Below, piece after piece: positions 34,896 to 44,739 of a stretch of 64,000 bases of DNA. Location: positions 32,412-96,411 of the forward strand of contig JADYZN010000050.1 of the NCBI GenBank assembly GCA_020853095.1, written 5' to 3'. Under the pieces are notes generated by a model. The model was not told the DNA's origin, made no database searches, and was given only the letters and a program-made list of their open reading frames with translations. Positions within the stretch are counted from its first letter, which is position 1. Every line of letters begins with the position of its first letter. The position numbers were made by a program, and so were the translations under genes. The stretch comes from Phycisphaerales bacterium (GTDB lineage: Bacteria > Planctomycetota > Phycisphaerae > Tepidisphaerales > Tepidisphaeraceae).

Positions 34896-37800
34896 GCATG
34901 CGTCCAAAGACCAAGCGCCGGCTGATCATTTTGATTTCGGCATTGATCGTGATCAGCGGCACGGTGGTGGGATTGGTTCTGTTGCAGCAACACCGCAACC
35001 AGCAGGCGCTGATGGAACGGCGCCGCATCGGGATGGAAGCCTATCAGCGCGGCGACTACCAGGAGGCGCTGCTCCCGCTGTCGGGTTATCTGGTCAAACA
35101 GCCCAAAGACCTCGACGTGCGATTCGCGTTCGCCAAGTCGCGCAGCGAAGTCGAAGACCCCAAGGTGGATTATCTGGGCGAGGCGATCGCGCACCTGCTG
35201 GTTTATCTGCAGGATCGGCCGGACGACGGCCCGGCACGCCATCTGCTGCTGGAACTGTATTACAAATCCGGCCGCAACACCGAAGCCATCGACCTGGCGA
35301 CGCAACTGCTGGCAAAGGACCCGGCCGACATCGAAGCCCTGCGCAACCGTTCCAAATGCCAGTATCGGCTGCGGAAGTTTCAGGAAGCGCTGGCCGATTC
35401 GGAAAAGCTCAATGAGCTGGCCCCGCTGGACCTGGAAGGCCATCAACTGACCTACGAGTTGTTGTTTCAGCTCAAACGGCCGGTCAGCGAGGTGCTGAAA
35501 CGCGCTGAAGAGGCGCGGGCCAAGCACCCTGATGACGCCCGGTTCGAGCTGTTGCAGGCGTTCGCCTATCTGTATGCCGGCAACACGGACGAGGCGACCA
35601 AGTGGCTGGACACCGCTTCCAAACACCCGATGCCATCGCCGGAATTCGTCCGGCTGCTGGTGCGGCTGTACGACTCGATGCGGCTGTTTGACCGCGGCCA
35701 GAAGGTGCTGGAACAGATCGTCAGCGAACACGGCGACCCCAAGCTGCTGCAAATGCTGATCGACCGCCTGTGGCAGGCGTCGCGATACACCGAGGTGGTG
35801 GATCGGCTGGACAAGCTGGACGTTAAATCCGACAAGACCGACACCCACCTGATGGCGATCAAGGCCTATTCGCTGTATCAGCTCAACCGCGGGGCCGACG
35901 CCAAGCCGGTGGTGGATGCGCTGGCCGCCCGCAAGAACGATGACACCGCCCGCGCCTGGGCGATCACGCTGCGGGCGCGATACGAAGATCCAACCCTGGA
36001 CACCCCCCAGCGCATCGAACAGTACGACAAGGCGGTGTTGTCCGATCCTTCCAACGCGGTCATCCGGTTCTTGATCGGCGAAGCCTACGCGCGCATTCGT
36101 GAAACCGAACTGGCCCTGGATGCCTGGCGCCGGGCCAGCGAACTGGACCCCGGCTGGGCCGCCCCGCGCGCCCAGCGCGCCCGCCTGCTGGCGATGACGG
36201 GCCGGATCGACGCCGCCATCGAAGAAGCCAGCGAGGCGATTCGACGTTCCCCCACCGTCGGCTCGGTCATCGCCGGCGTGGTGGCGCTGTATTACAAGGC
36301 CGAACAGACCGGCAACCCATCCGATCTGAAAGAGGCGTTGAAGCTGGCGACCACGCTGCAAACCCAGGTTCCCAACGAGCCTGAAACGCTCGGAATCTAC
36401 GTCACGCTGCTGGCCAAATCGGGCCAGCGCGACCAGGCCATCGAAATCATCCGCGGCGCGCTCGAATCGCAGCGGCCGCTGTCTCAGGAAACGCTGCTGG
36501 GATTGGCCGAAATCAGCCGGAATTTCAAGCTGGGGCTTGAACGGCGGATATATGACATCGCGGAACAAAAATTCAGCGTCACGCCGTCGCTGGCGTATGC
36601 CCGCGCCTCGGACCTGCATGCCGCCGGCGAGTCGCAGCGAGGCCTGGAATATCTCCAATCCCTGGTCAACAACCAGAGCGGCGATGCGCTGCAATGGAAG
36701 CTGGCACTGGCGCAATACATGGAACTGATCCGCGACCCCGGCGCCAAGGATTCGTGGGTCGCCCTGGGCGATGCGTATCCAAAAAACCTCTCGGTGCAGA
36801 CGGCCGTGCTGGGTTCGGCGTCGGCCCACGCGGATCGTGAATTCATCAAGCGGACCATCGAACGTTACAAGGCCCTGACCGGCGCGGAAGGATACAGTTG
36901 GAAACTCGCGCAGGCCCGCTGGCTGCTGGGCAGCGGCAACGACAAGGACAACGCCGCCGCCATCGTGCTGCTGGTTGAACTGACGCGGGCATCGCCCAAC
37001 CTGCTCGAACCCCATTTGCTGCTGGCCAAGGCGATGGAAGACAGCGGCCATGCCGATGTCGCCGTCGAACAACTGACGCAGGCCGTCGGGCTTAAACCCG
37101 GCTCCATCGACATCCTGATCGATCTGGTTCGACTGCTGCAACGACAGACGCGGTTTGACGAAGCCCGCAAATATCTCGATCGCGCCGCCGCCAGCCCCTC
37201 GTTGTCGCCCGATGCCCGCCGCCGCATCGCCATGATGTACGCCCAACAGGGCAATCTCGACCAGGCGGTGGCGCTGCTGCAGGGCGTTCCCGCATCGGAC
37301 AACGATCCGGCCCGTCTGCTGATCCTGGCCCAGGTGCAGCGCCAACGCGGCGATTTTGACGCCGCCGGCAGGATCTTCGCGCAATTGTTGAAGGCCCCTT
37401 CGGTTGACGCCGCCACCATCGAGGCCGCCGCCGATTTTTATGCCTCGCGCGGCGACATCGATCAGGCCAAACAGATCCTCGGCCGGCTCGATCAGTTGAA
37501 ACTCACCCCCGGCCGGGCGGAATTGATCCGCGCTGAATTCAACGGTCGTTACGTCGGCAGTGAAGCGGCCGTGAGTCAATATCAGGCCGCCATCGCGGCC
37601 GCCCCCACCGATGCGAACATCCGCATCCGGCTGATTTCGCATTACATGCGCCAGGAGGATTTCGCCCACGCCGTCAGCGCGGCCGACGAGGCCCTCAAGA
37701 CGATCCCCAACAACAAGGACATTCAAAGCCTCCGCGATCGTGCTTCGGCGCTGGCCTCCAACAAGGAGAGCGGCAATTATCGCGACTTGATCGAGGTTCT

Positions 37801-39121
37801 CTCACAGGAACCCAACAACGAGGCGGCCGTCCAGACCCTTAAAATCCTCAACGATTCAACCTCCAAAAGCCAGCAGGTGATCGCACAGGCCAAACAAACC
37901 AACGAACCGGCCGCCCAGACCAACGAAAAAATTCGCCAGATCGTCGAACAGGAGGCCAATGCCCTGCGGCCGCTGGCCGACCGATATCCTCGTTTCTTCC
38001 CATTGCAGGCACAATTGATCGGCGATTATCTGAAGCTGCGAAAGCTCAATGACGCCGTGCAGGTCGCCCAGCGCACCATGGATGCGCTGCCCACCAGCCC
38101 GGATGCCGCCCGGCTGGCGGTGCAGGTCTTCGCCGCCGCCGGCCGTCCCACGGATGTCCTGGTCGCCGCGCGCAACTGGCGCCAGCGGTCCATGCAGGAA
38201 CCGCGCGGCGCCGACATCGCCATCGCCGAGGCCCAACTGGCCCTCAACAACGTCCCGGCGGCCATGGACCAGCTTAAACCTTACGAACAACTGGCCAAAA
38301 CCAATCCCAGGGAAAATCTTCAACTGGTCAGCGTCTACGCGCGTGCCCTGATCATGTCAGATCGCACCGCGGAGGCCGCCGCCATCATTCTGCCGCTGGC
38401 CAAAAACTCGGCCCAATGGCGCGAGCTTTGGCTGACGCTCATTCCCCTGGCCCCCCGCGGCGCTTCGGGCGATGAACAGCGCATCGCGCAGGTCATCCCC
38501 TTCATCCCACCCGACTCGTTCGACGAACAGCTTGGCCTGGCCCGCGCCTGGTACGACATGGGACAGCGGTACGGCCAGCAAACCGCCCTCGAACGCGCCC
38601 GCGACCTGCTCAAAAAGCTCTCAGGCCAACCGCAGGCCCGCGGCGATTTCTTCGTGCTGCTGGGTTCCACCTATGAAAGCCTCGGCGATCTGCCTTCAGC
38701 CGAATCGGCTTATCGCACCGCCCTGGACAAGGAACCAGCCCATGCCGTGGCGATGAACCAGCTCGCCTTCATCCTGCTGCAGATGGGCAAAAATCTTCCC
38801 GAAGCCCTGCATTGGTCGCAGAAAGCGGTCGCCTTAAACCCCTCGGTGGCCACGTTGCACGATACGTTGGCCCGCATTTACGCCCACCTTCAACAGTGGG
38901 ACAACGCCACCGCCAGCTTCCGCAATGCACTGAAACTGGACCCCAACAACATCGAATCCCTCATCGGACTGGCCGATGCGCTGACCCACACCAACAACAA
39001 GGAAGAAGCCCGCGCGATCGTCCAGCAGGTGGACAACCTTCTTCGCGCCGCCCCGCCGCTGTCGGTTCCGTTGAGCCAGCAGTTGCAAAACGTTCGCCGG
39101 GCGCTGGCCTCAACCAACTGA
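34892..39121 (+). CDS. Giant TPR-repeat protein of the exosortase/EPS locus (PrsT/BcsC-like scaffold)
   Basis: A 1409-residue protein with a short basic N-terminus, one membrane anchor at about 13-32 (LIILISALIVISGTVVGLVLL), and then tetratricopeptide repeats over nearly the whole length, such as GMEAYQRGDYQEALLPLSGYLVKQPKD, AYRTALDKEPAHAVAMNQLAFILLQMGKNLPEALHWSQKAVALNPS and ASFRNALKLDPNNIESLIGLADAL. Long periplasmic TPR proteins of this kind accompany exosortases (PrsT) and secretion of polysaccharides (AlgK, BcsC). It likely scaffolds the export machine. It is the last gene of the operon and starts with an ATGA overlap. Confidence 0.88.
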   Translation: MSMRPKTKRRLIILISALIVISGTVVGLVLLQQHRNQQALMERRRIGMEAYQRGDYQEALLPLSGYLVKQPKDLDVRFAFAKSRSEVEDPKVDYLGEAIAHLLVYLQDRPDDGPARHLLLELYYKSGRNTEAIDLATQLLAKDPADIEALRNRSKCQYRLRKFQEALADSEKLNELAPLDLEGHQLTYELLFQLKRPVSEVLKRAEEARAKHPDDARFELLQAFAYLYAGNTDEATKWLDTASKHPMPSPEFVRLLVRLYDSMRLFDRGQKVLEQIVSEHGDPKLLQMLIDRLWQASRYTEVVDRLDKLDVKSDKTDTHLMAIKAYSLYQLNRGADAKPVVDALAARKNDDTARAWAITLRARYEDPTLDTPQRIEQYDKAVLSDPSNAVIRFLIGEAYARIRETELALDAWRRASELDPGWAAPRAQRARLLAMTGRIDAAIEEASEAIRRSPTVGSVIAGVVALYYKAEQTGNPSDLKEALKLATTLQTQVPNEPETLGIYVTLLAKSGQRDQAIEIIRGALESQRPLSQETLLGLAEISRNFKLGLERRIYDIAEQKFSVTPSLAYARASDLHAAGESQRGLEYLQSLVNNQSGDALQWKLALAQYMELIRDPGAKDSWVALGDAYPKNLSVQTAVLGSASAHADREFIKRTIERYKALTGAEGYSWKLAQARWLLGSGNDKDNAAAIVLLVELTRASPNLLEPHLLLAKAMEDSGHADVAVEQLTQAVGLKPGSIDILIDLVRLLQRQTRFDEARKYLDRAAASPSLSPDARRRIAMMYAQQGNLDQAVALLQGVPASDNDPARLLILAQVQRQRGDFDAAGRIFAQLLKAPSVDAATIEAAADFYASRGDIDQAKQILGRLDQLKLTPGRAELIRAEFNGRYVGSEAAVSQYQAAIAAAPTDANIRIRLISHYMRQEDFAHAVSAADEALKTIPNNKDIQSLRDRASALASNKESGNYRDLIEVLSQEPNNEAAVQTLKILNDSTSKSQQVIAQAKQTNEPAAQTNEKIRQIVEQEANALRPLADRYPRFFPLQAQLIGDYLKLRKLNDAVQVAQRTMDALPTSPDAARLAVQVFAAAGRPTDVLVAARNWRQRSMQEPRGADIAIAEAQLALNNVPAAMDQLKPYEQLAKTNPRENLQLVSVYARALIMSDRTAEAAAIILPLAKNSAQWRELWLTLIPLAPRGASGDEQRIAQVIPFIPPDSFDEQLGLARAWYDMGQRYGQQTALERARDLLKKLSGQPQARGDFFVLLGSTYESLGDLPSAESAYRTALDKEPAHAVAMNQLAFILLQMGKNLPEALHWSQKAVALNPSVATLHDTLARIYAHLQQWDNATASFRNALKLDPNNIESLIGLADALTHTNNKEEARAIVQQVDNLLRAAPPLSVPLSQQLQNVRRALASTN

Positions 39122-39146
39122 TGCGATTGATGGCATGATGCAACAA

Positions 39147-39179
39147 AGAGGGCGTCGCCCAAACGACGCCCTCTTTTTT
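39147..39179 (+). terminator. Intrinsic terminator of the exopolysaccharide operon
   Basis: AGAGGGCGTCG (39147-39157) pairs perfectly with CGACGCCCTCT (39164-39174) around a 6-base loop, followed by a run of T. It lies 25 bp after the TPR gene stop. It faces the convergent FKBP gene. Confidence 0.92.
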
Positions 39180-39206
39180 CGTGTCTGATCGCTGGTTACG
39201 CTTTTT

Positions 39207-39659
39207 TTAATGACTCAACCGCACCAACCCGATCAATTCCACGTCAAAATGCAGCGTTGAATTGGCCGGAATCGGCCCCTGCGTCTTGTCCCCATATCCC
39301 AGCGACGGCGGGATCACCAGTCGTCGCTTCTCCCCCACCACCATCCCGACCAGACCCTGGTCCCATCCCTTGATGACGTTCCCCTGTCCCAGCGTGAATT
39401 TGATCGGCTGGCCGTTGTCATACGAGGAATCGAACTTCGTCCCGTTGTCCAGCGTCCCGACGTAATGCACCAGCACAATGTCCCCATCCTGCGCCCCGGC
39501 ATGACCCGCCCGCAATTCCGTGACGACCAATCCGCCATCGGTCGTCTGGCTCTGCTCCTCCGTCGCCGGCTGCGCTGAAGGCTGTGTCGCCGGATCGGCA
39601 AACGCCAACACCCCGGCCAACGCCATGACAGAACCGGCCACCATCGCTCTATGAATCAT
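39207..39659 (-). CDS. FKBP-type peptidyl-prolyl cis-trans isomerase, exported
   Basis: A 150-residue protein with a signal peptide ([22 protein letters not shown]), a Gln/Ser/Thr-rich linker and one FKBP domain: [64 protein letters not shown]. The aromatic pocket residues (Tyr, Phe, Asp of FDSS, Trp, Tyr of GYG) are present, so activity is expected. It should help fold periplasmic proteins. The ATG at 39659 is chosen because AGGAG lies 6 bases upstream. Confidence 0.93.
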   Translation of the reverse strand: MIHRAMVAGSVMALAGVLAFADPATQPSAQPATEEQSQTTDGGLVVTELRAGHAGAQDGDIVLVHYVGTLDNGTKFDSSYDNGQPIKFTLGQGNVIKGWDQGLVGMVVGEKRRLVIPPSLGYGDKTQGPIPANSTLHFDVELIGLVRLSH

Positions 39660-39689
39660 GATTGCTCCTGTTTTCATCTCAAACAACAC

Positions 39690-40018
39690 ACCCCACCCAC
39701 GTCAAAATCGTAAGCGCCAATTCCCTTTCGCACAATGTTCCCAAATCAGCGATTGCCCTGGGCGGCCGTTTCATTGCCGTTGGGAAGGTAAATTCCAATC
39801 CCATCCGCCCGGAACGAAATACCGCTCATCGAGTTCCAAAACCGGCCCCTGGAAAGTCTGATAAATTTTCTTGAAAACCATTTTTCTTCATTAAACCGGC
39901 CGGATCAAATCGTGCGGCTTTTGTCCCCGCTCGCAAACGCCGATAATCATTCTATGCCCGCTCAACGGGAAGCGGCCGTTGGTATTGTGATTGCGGGGAA
40001 CATCAGCGAGGTTTCAGC
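39690..40018. other. 329-bp gene-free region
   Basis: Lies between the divergent FKBP gene and the small coiled-coil gene. It is AT-richer than its surroundings near 39830-39900. I see no confident promoter, RNA or repeat; GATAAT at 39945-39950 is a possible -10 for the downstream gene. Confidence 0.4.
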
Positions 40019-40300
40019 ATGTCCAAATCATTCCAGGAATGGATCAACGAAGGCGAACAGTTGTACGATGCCGCGTTTCGCGAATATCAGAGCATCGAAA
40101 CCCAGCTTGATGAGTTGGAAAAACAGCTCGCCGCCAAGCAGATGGAAGTGAATCAGATCGCCCAGATCATCGGCAAGCCGCCGGTTGAAGGCAATCGCCG
40201 GCTCAGCGCCCAGATCATCGAACCCGAACGCCAGCAGCAAAGCGCCAGTTCCCCCGCCGCCATCGCCCGCGCCCTCACCGGCCGTCAGGTTGGCCGCTGA
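40019..40300 (+). CDS. Small hypothetical coiled-coil protein
   Basis: A 93-residue protein. Residues ~5-50 form a continuous charged helix with heptad character (FREYQSIETQLDELEKQLAAKQMEVNQIAQII), then a Gly/Pro break and a Gln/Ser/Ala-rich tail. GAGG lies 6 bases before the ATG. Its last 26 bp overlap the end of the convergent sensor/response-regulator gene. No family recognised. The length of the helix and the tight start make a real gene more likely than not. Confidence 0.6.
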   Translation: MSKSFQEWINEGEQLYDAAFREYQSIETQLDELEKQLAAKQMEVNQIAQIIGKPPVEGNRRLSAQIIEPERQQQSASSPAAIARALTGRQVGR

Positions 40301-42068
40301 TCGCCTGCACCTGCGCCGCCACGCGGGCCTTGCGGATCTGCATGGCTTTGCGCACTTCAAGCATCAGCAGCTCGACTTTGAATGGTTTGTACAACACCGC
40401 GTGCAACCCTTCCTGGCTGGCCCGCATGATGCTGTGATTGGGATCGTATCCGAACCCCGTCATTAAAATCACCGGCGGCGTCGGCTGCATTCGCCGGCTG
40501 GCGGCGAAAATGTCGTACCCGCTCTTGTCCGGCATCCTGATGTCGCTGATGATCAGATCAAAACCGTGCCGATCCAGCGCCGCCATCGCCTCGGTTCCGT
40601 TGGTCGTGATCGTCGCCACCACGCCGAATTTTCGCAGGACATCCTTGATCGTCTGCCGCATGTTCGGATCGTCGTCCGCCACCAGCACCTGCGACCCCGC
40701 CAGCAACGGATCGATTTCCCCCACCACATCCCTCGCCCCGATGATGTTGCTTGGCCCATCGGCCGCCTGGCGCATCGTCTTGCGCATCACCTGCACGTTG
40801 TCCAGAATCTGCTGCAACTTGCCCCGCAGCTCGTCATGGCCGATGAATTCCTCCATCAACGCGCCGATGTCGATGTGAAGGTCATTGAGCGGGCCGGCCA
40901 GCAGCGAACAAACGTCATCGGTCACCTTGTGGCTCGTGCTGACGCGCTCCACCACCATCAAATCGAGGATGTTCAGCGCGATCGCAACGTACCGCCCGAA
41001 AATCTCCGCGAACTGCCGGTCATCCTCGTTAAACGCCGCCCGCTGACGCGACTCGATGTTCAGGATTCCGATGATCTTGTCGTGCAGCCGCAACGGAACC
41101 GTCAAGCTGCTCTTGGCCTGGTCCAGCCCGACGACGTACCGGGGATCGCGCTCGATGTCCGGGCAGATGTACGACCGTCCCGTCGACGCGACGTACCCGC
41201 TGATCCCATGCCCCTCCGCCTCGGCGAACATCTCGATGTTGAGCGAATCGTTGGGCAGCCCGTGCGCGATCACCACTTCCAGCTTGTTGGACTTGCGGTC
41301 CAGCAACCGGATCGCGAAATGGTCAAAGTGCATCAGGTCGCGCGTGTAGCTGATGATCTTTTCCTCCAGCAGGTGCAATCGCTGGCCCACGTTCATCTTG
41401 CTCAGCGCGTCGGCCTCCAGCCGCACCAGCTCCCGGCCCGCCTTGTCGATCGCGTCGATTTTCTGCTGCAACCGCCTGGTCCCCGTGGCATCCCACACCA
41501 CCGCCACCACCTGCACCACCTGACCGGCCGGGCTGATCACCGGCGATGCGATCATCTCCATGAACTGCTGGTCTTCGATGTTCAGCGAATATCGTTTGGA
41601 TCGGTTGAAGGCGGGCGTTTCGTTGGGAAGGGGGGAAGTCTGCTTGCTGAAAAGTTCAAATGCCTCCTGGCAGGTCCGGCGGATTTTTTCGTGTACCCGC
41701 GCCGGCCAGGCCTGCATCTTTTTGTTCATCCAGTTGCACCGCGCCTCCCCATCCACGATGCACACCCCCTCTCCGATCGTGTTCAACACCAGGTTCGCCT
41801 GCTGCGACACCAGGGCGCGCTCCAACGGCAGAAAATCCGCCGAATCCGAAAATATCGCGTCGTAATGTTCGTGCCTCAGCGACTCAATCGCCTGGTCGAT
41901 CGACTTGGTGATCGTCAGTTCGCAATGCTCCCCAAGCGTGTCGATGATGGAAGCGTTGGTCGTCGATTGACCCGCGAGAACCAGAACTTTGTTTCGCGTT
42001 TCCGCCAAAGCAATAGCCCGCCACCGCCCCAGAACCGCATCGTAAACCCATGCGGCCAATTCCGTCAA
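40275..42068 (-). CDS. PAS-GAF-receiver signalling protein without kinase domain
   Basis: A 597-residue protein. Residues ~27-80 resemble a degenerate receiver fold (VLVLAGQSTTNASIIDTL, YDAIFSDSADFLPLERAL). Residues ~90-205 look like PAS (NLVLNTIGEGVCIVDGEARCNWMNKKM). Residues ~245-375 are a GAF domain (FDHFAIRLLDRKSNKLEVVIAHGLP to VPLRLHDKIIGILNIESRQRAAF). After a helical linker the C-terminal ~120 residues are a complete receiver: acidic DDDPNM, phospho-acceptor Asp in DLIISDIRMPD, late Lys in LYKPFK. There is no HATPase domain, so a separate kinase or ligand must drive it. Confidence 0.85.
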   Translation of the reverse strand: MTELAAWVYDAVLGRWRAIALAETRNKVLVLAGQSTTNASIIDTLGEHCELTITKSIDQAIESLRHEHYDAIFSDSADFLPLERALVSQQANLVLNTIGEGVCIVDGEARCNWMNKKMQAWPARVHEKIRRTCQEAFELFSKQTSPLPNETPAFNRSKRYSLNIEDQQFMEMIASPVISPAGQVVQVVAVVWDATGTRRLQQKIDAIDKAGRELVRLEADALSKMNVGQRLHLLEEKIISYTRDLMHFDHFAIRLLDRKSNKLEVVIAHGLPNDSLNIEMFAEAEGHGISGYVASTGRSYICPDIERDPRYVVGLDQAKSSLTVPLRLHDKIIGILNIESRQRAAFNEDDRQFAEIFGRYVAIALNILDLMVVERVSTSHKVTDDVCSLLAGPLNDLHIDIGALMEEFIGHDELRGKLQQILDNVQVMRKTMRQAADGPSNIIGARDVVGEIDPLLAGSQVLVADDDPNMRQTIKDVLRKFGVVATITTNGTEAMAALDRHGFDLIISDIRMPDKSGYDIFAASRRMQPTPPVILMTGFGYDPNHSIMRASQEGLHAVLYKPFKVELLMLEVRKAMQIRKARVAAQVQAISGQPDGR

Positions 42069-42166
42069 CAGTATAGCCGGGCGCTACACCAACCGCCACC
42101 CGGCTGTAAGATGATACGCCACAACCCCTTGTCGGGTTTGGCTCATCCGGCCCCAGCGGCGTCATC

Positions 42167-43093
42167 ATGCCCCAGACCATCTTCCTCACCGGCGCTTCGG
42201 GCTTCATCGGCCAGGCCATCGTGCGCCGACTGCTTTTGGGCAATCACCGCGTCCGCGCCCTCATCCACCACTCCCCGCTGCCCATCGCCCATCCCAACCT
42301 TCAACCCGTCGCCGGCGACCTCTTTGATGGCAAATTCTTGCTACATGCCCTTGGCGGCTGCGATGCCATCATTCATCTCATCGGCATCATCCGCCAGAAA
42401 CCTTCGCACGGCATCACTTTCCATCGCCTGCACGAACAAGCCACCGCGTCCATGGTTCAGGCCGCAAACGAAGCCCAAATCCCGCGATTCATTCATATGT
42501 CCGCCCTTGGAACCCGCCCCGTCGCCGCCTGCGATTATCACCGAACCAAATACAACGCCGAACAAATCGTCTGTCACAGCCAACTGAAATGGACCGTGTT
42601 TCGCCCTTCTCTCATTCACGGCCCACAGGGTGAATTCATGCGGCAAGTCGCCGGCTGGGCACGCAAAACCACCCCGCCGTTTTTATTCATGCCCTATTTC
42701 GGCGCGGGATTGTTCGGCCAGAAAGGCGCCGGCCTGCTTCAACCCATCTTTGTCGAGGATGTCGCCCGCGCCTTTGTCGAAGCACTTGAAAACGAAAAAA
42801 CCATCGGCGAAATCCACCCTCTGGCCGGCCCGGATCGTTATACCTGGCCGCAATTTTATCGACTCGCCAGTCAGGCCATCGTCGGCCATCCCCGACTGAC
42901 CAGCCCCATCCCCGCATGGTTCGCCAAGTTCCTCACCCATGCCATCCCCGCCCCGCTGCTGCCGTTCAATCGAGATCAAATCATCATGAGCCAGGAGGAC
43001 AACGTCGCCCGCCTCGACAAGTTCATCGCACAGTTCGGCTGGACGCCCGCCCCATTCCCTTCATCGCTTCAATCGTATTGCCTCACTCTTTAA
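42167..43093 (+). CDS. NAD(P)-binding atypical SDR (NDUFA9/YbjT-like)
   Basis: A 308-residue protein. The N-terminal IFLTGASGFIGQAIVRRLLLGNHRVRALI binds the dinucleotide; AIIHLIGIIRQK and FIHMSALGTRPVAACDYHRTKYNAEQIV follow, with TKYNAEQ as the YxxxN/K-type segment of the complex-I NDUFA9-like atypical SDRs. VFRPSLIHGPQGEFMRQV and LLQPIFVEDVARAFVEALE complete the fold. These proteins often act in quinone or membrane-lipid contexts; function here is unknown. Its end overlaps the convergent isomerase gene by about 10 bp. Confidence 0.85.
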   Translation: MPQTIFLTGASGFIGQAIVRRLLLGNHRVRALIHHSPLPIAHPNLQPVAGDLFDGKFLLHALGGCDAIIHLIGIIRQKPSHGITFHRLHEQATASMVQAANEAQIPRFIHMSALGTRPVAACDYHRTKYNAEQIVCHSQLKWTVFRPSLIHGPQGEFMRQVAGWARKTTPPFLFMPYFGAGLFGQKGAGLLQPIFVEDVARAFVEALENEKTIGEIHPLAGPDRYTWPQFYRLASQAIVGHPRLTSPIPAWFAKFLTHAIPAPLLPFNRDQIIMSQEDNVARLDKFIAQFGWTPAPFPSSLQSYCLTL

Positions 43094-43922
43094 CCCCGGC
43101 TTCTTCCAAGACCGCAATCGCCTCTTTGACATCTCCCATCCGCTCTTCACCCGACTCGCGCTCGATCACCAGCGGGCCGCGATACTCGATCCGATCCAAC
43201 GCCTCCAGAAACCGTTCCGGCCCCACCTGCCCACGCCCGAATGCCACCTCATTGCCCCATTTCATCCCTGGCGCATCCGACAACACCGCATCTTTCACGT
43301 GAACGTGCCGGATGTGCCGGCCGAGGATGCCAATCGCCTCGATCGGATCGCCCGCGCCGTACAAAATCATGTTCGCCGGATCAAAATTGACGTGGACGTT
43401 CTTCGTCCCCAGATCATTGAGAAATTGCAGCAGTTCGGATGCCTCCTCCTGCCCGGTCTCCATCAACAATTCCACGCCGTGGTTTGCCAATTCTTTGGCA
43501 ACGCCGCGCACCCGCTCCACCATCGGCACGTAATGTTCGGCACTGCTCGGCGGCACAAACCCGATGTGGCAGGACAACAACTTCACGCCCATTTCCGCCG
43601 ACAGTTTCCCCGCCTCGATCGCCAATCGCCGGCGGTCCTCCCACAACTCATCGGGCGCGAATCCACCCGTGCGGCGAATCAGCGCCATCGACGTGTAATC
43701 TTCCCCCGGAAAATCAATCATCCCCGCCGACACCTCGATCCCCGAATCCCGCAAACATCCAAGCTGCCGTTGTTTTTGCCCCTCATCCAGCCCCATCAAC
43801 GGCCCCAGCGCCAACTGCACGCTGGACAATCCCAGCTCATTGACCTTCCCCGCCAGGTCGGCCAGATCCACCGGCCGAATCGACCAACTGCACACGCCTA
43901 TTTCGTGACCCAGAATCCGCAT
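43083..43922 (-). CDS. Sugar phosphate isomerase/epimerase (AP endonuclease 2-type TIM barrel)
   Basis: A 279-residue TIM barrel. Strand-end motifs carry the divalent-metal ligands of the family: LSCHIGFVPP, LLMETGQEEA, VHVNFDPANM, RHVHVKD and PLVIERESG (Glu, Asp, His, Glu set). Relatives interconvert ketoses or hydrolyse inosose derivatives. The ATG at 43922 is 2 bp after the stop of the upstream glycosyltransferase, so they are likely one transcript. Confidence 0.88.
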   Translation of the reverse strand: MRILGHEIGVCSWSIRPVDLADLAGKVNELGLSSVQLALGPLMGLDEGQKQRQLGCLRDSGIEVSAGMIDFPGEDYTSMALIRRTGGFAPDELWEDRRRLAIEAGKLSAEMGVKLLSCHIGFVPPSSAEHYVPMVERVRGVAKELANHGVELLMETGQEEASELLQFLNDLGTKNVHVNFDPANMILYGAGDPIEAIGILGRHIRHVHVKDAVLSDAPGMKWGNEVAFGRGQVGPERFLEALDRIEYRGPLVIERESGEERMGDVKEAIAVLEEAGVKE

Positions 43923-43924
43923 TG

Positions 43925-44653
43925 TCAATCCTTTGCCTTCACTTCGCTCACGTCATAGCGGATATATCGCTTTTTCATCCACCGCACCGCGAGCAAATCC
44001 ACGAACGCCCGCAGCGCCCGGTTGCGAAAACCATACTTGGGCGTGCCCGCGAATCGCGGCGAATGTTTCACCGGCACCTCCAGGCAGCTATACCCACGCA
44101 TCTTCACCAGTGTCGGGAAAAAACGGTGCATCCCCGTATAAAGCTGCAACCCCTCCAGGCAATGCCGCCGGTAAATCTTCAAGCTGCTGGCCGAATCGTT
44201 CACCGTCTCCTGGCTGATCCAGTTGCGGATGCGGTTGGCCTGTCGGCTTTGCCACCGCCGAAAACCGGTGTCCTGACGATCCTTGCGCCAGCCGGTGATC
44301 ATGTCATACCCATCCAACATCCCAAGCAATCGCGGAATCTCCTCCGGGTCGTTCTGCAAATCCGCATCAATCGTCGCGATGATCCGCCCCCGCGCCGCCT
44401 TGAATCCCGCATCAAACGCCGCGCTCTGCCCCCCGTTTCGCCCCATCCGCAACACCCGCAACCACGGATATTTCCCCATCGCCTCTTTCAACAACCCCGC
44501 CATCCCATCGGTGCTCCCATCATCCACAATGATCACTTCAAACCCCCCTTCCACCTGCTTCAACGCCCCCCCCACCCGCTCCAGCAGCGCCCCCACGTTC
44601 TCCTGCTCATTATAGGCCGGGATCACCACCGACAAATTCACATCCATGCTCAT
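43925..44653 (-). CDS. Family 2 glycosyltransferase (DPM1-like)
   Basis: A 242-residue cytosolic GT-A enzyme. LSVVIPAYNEQENVGALLERV opens the fold, VIIVDDGSTDGMAGLL binds the nucleotide and ATIDADLQNDPEEIPRLLGMLDGYDMITGWRKDRQDTGFRRWQSRQANRI contains the DxD-type metal site (DAD) and the DPM1 helix. It lacks C-terminal membrane segments, like dolichol-phosphate-mannose synthase and PssY-type enzymes that use polyprenyl phosphate. Start is 44653 or the ATG six bases on. Confidence 0.9.
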   Translation of the reverse strand: MSMDVNLSVVIPAYNEQENVGALLERVGGALKQVEGGFEVIIVDDGSTDGMAGLLKEAMGKYPWLRVLRMGRNGGQSAAFDAGFKAARGRIIATIDADLQNDPEEIPRLLGMLDGYDMITGWRKDRQDTGFRRWQSRQANRIRNWISQETVNDSASSLKIYRRHCLEGLQLYTGMHRFFPTLVKMRGYSCLEVPVKHSPRFAGTPKYGFRNRALRAFVDLLAVRWMKKRYIRYDVSEVKAKD

Positions 44654-44739
44654 CCCCGCAGAATGTATCTATTCTCACCCCGTTGAAAAGCCCCGCCAAG
44701 CCAGGCAGTGATGCTGGGTCCGCCAATTCTTTCGGGAGC

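Noticed and set aside
34781..37726. Antisense open frame of 981 codons under the TPR gene
   Set aside because: Same cause: it mirrors the repetitive TPR coding frame. No ribosome site and no domain.
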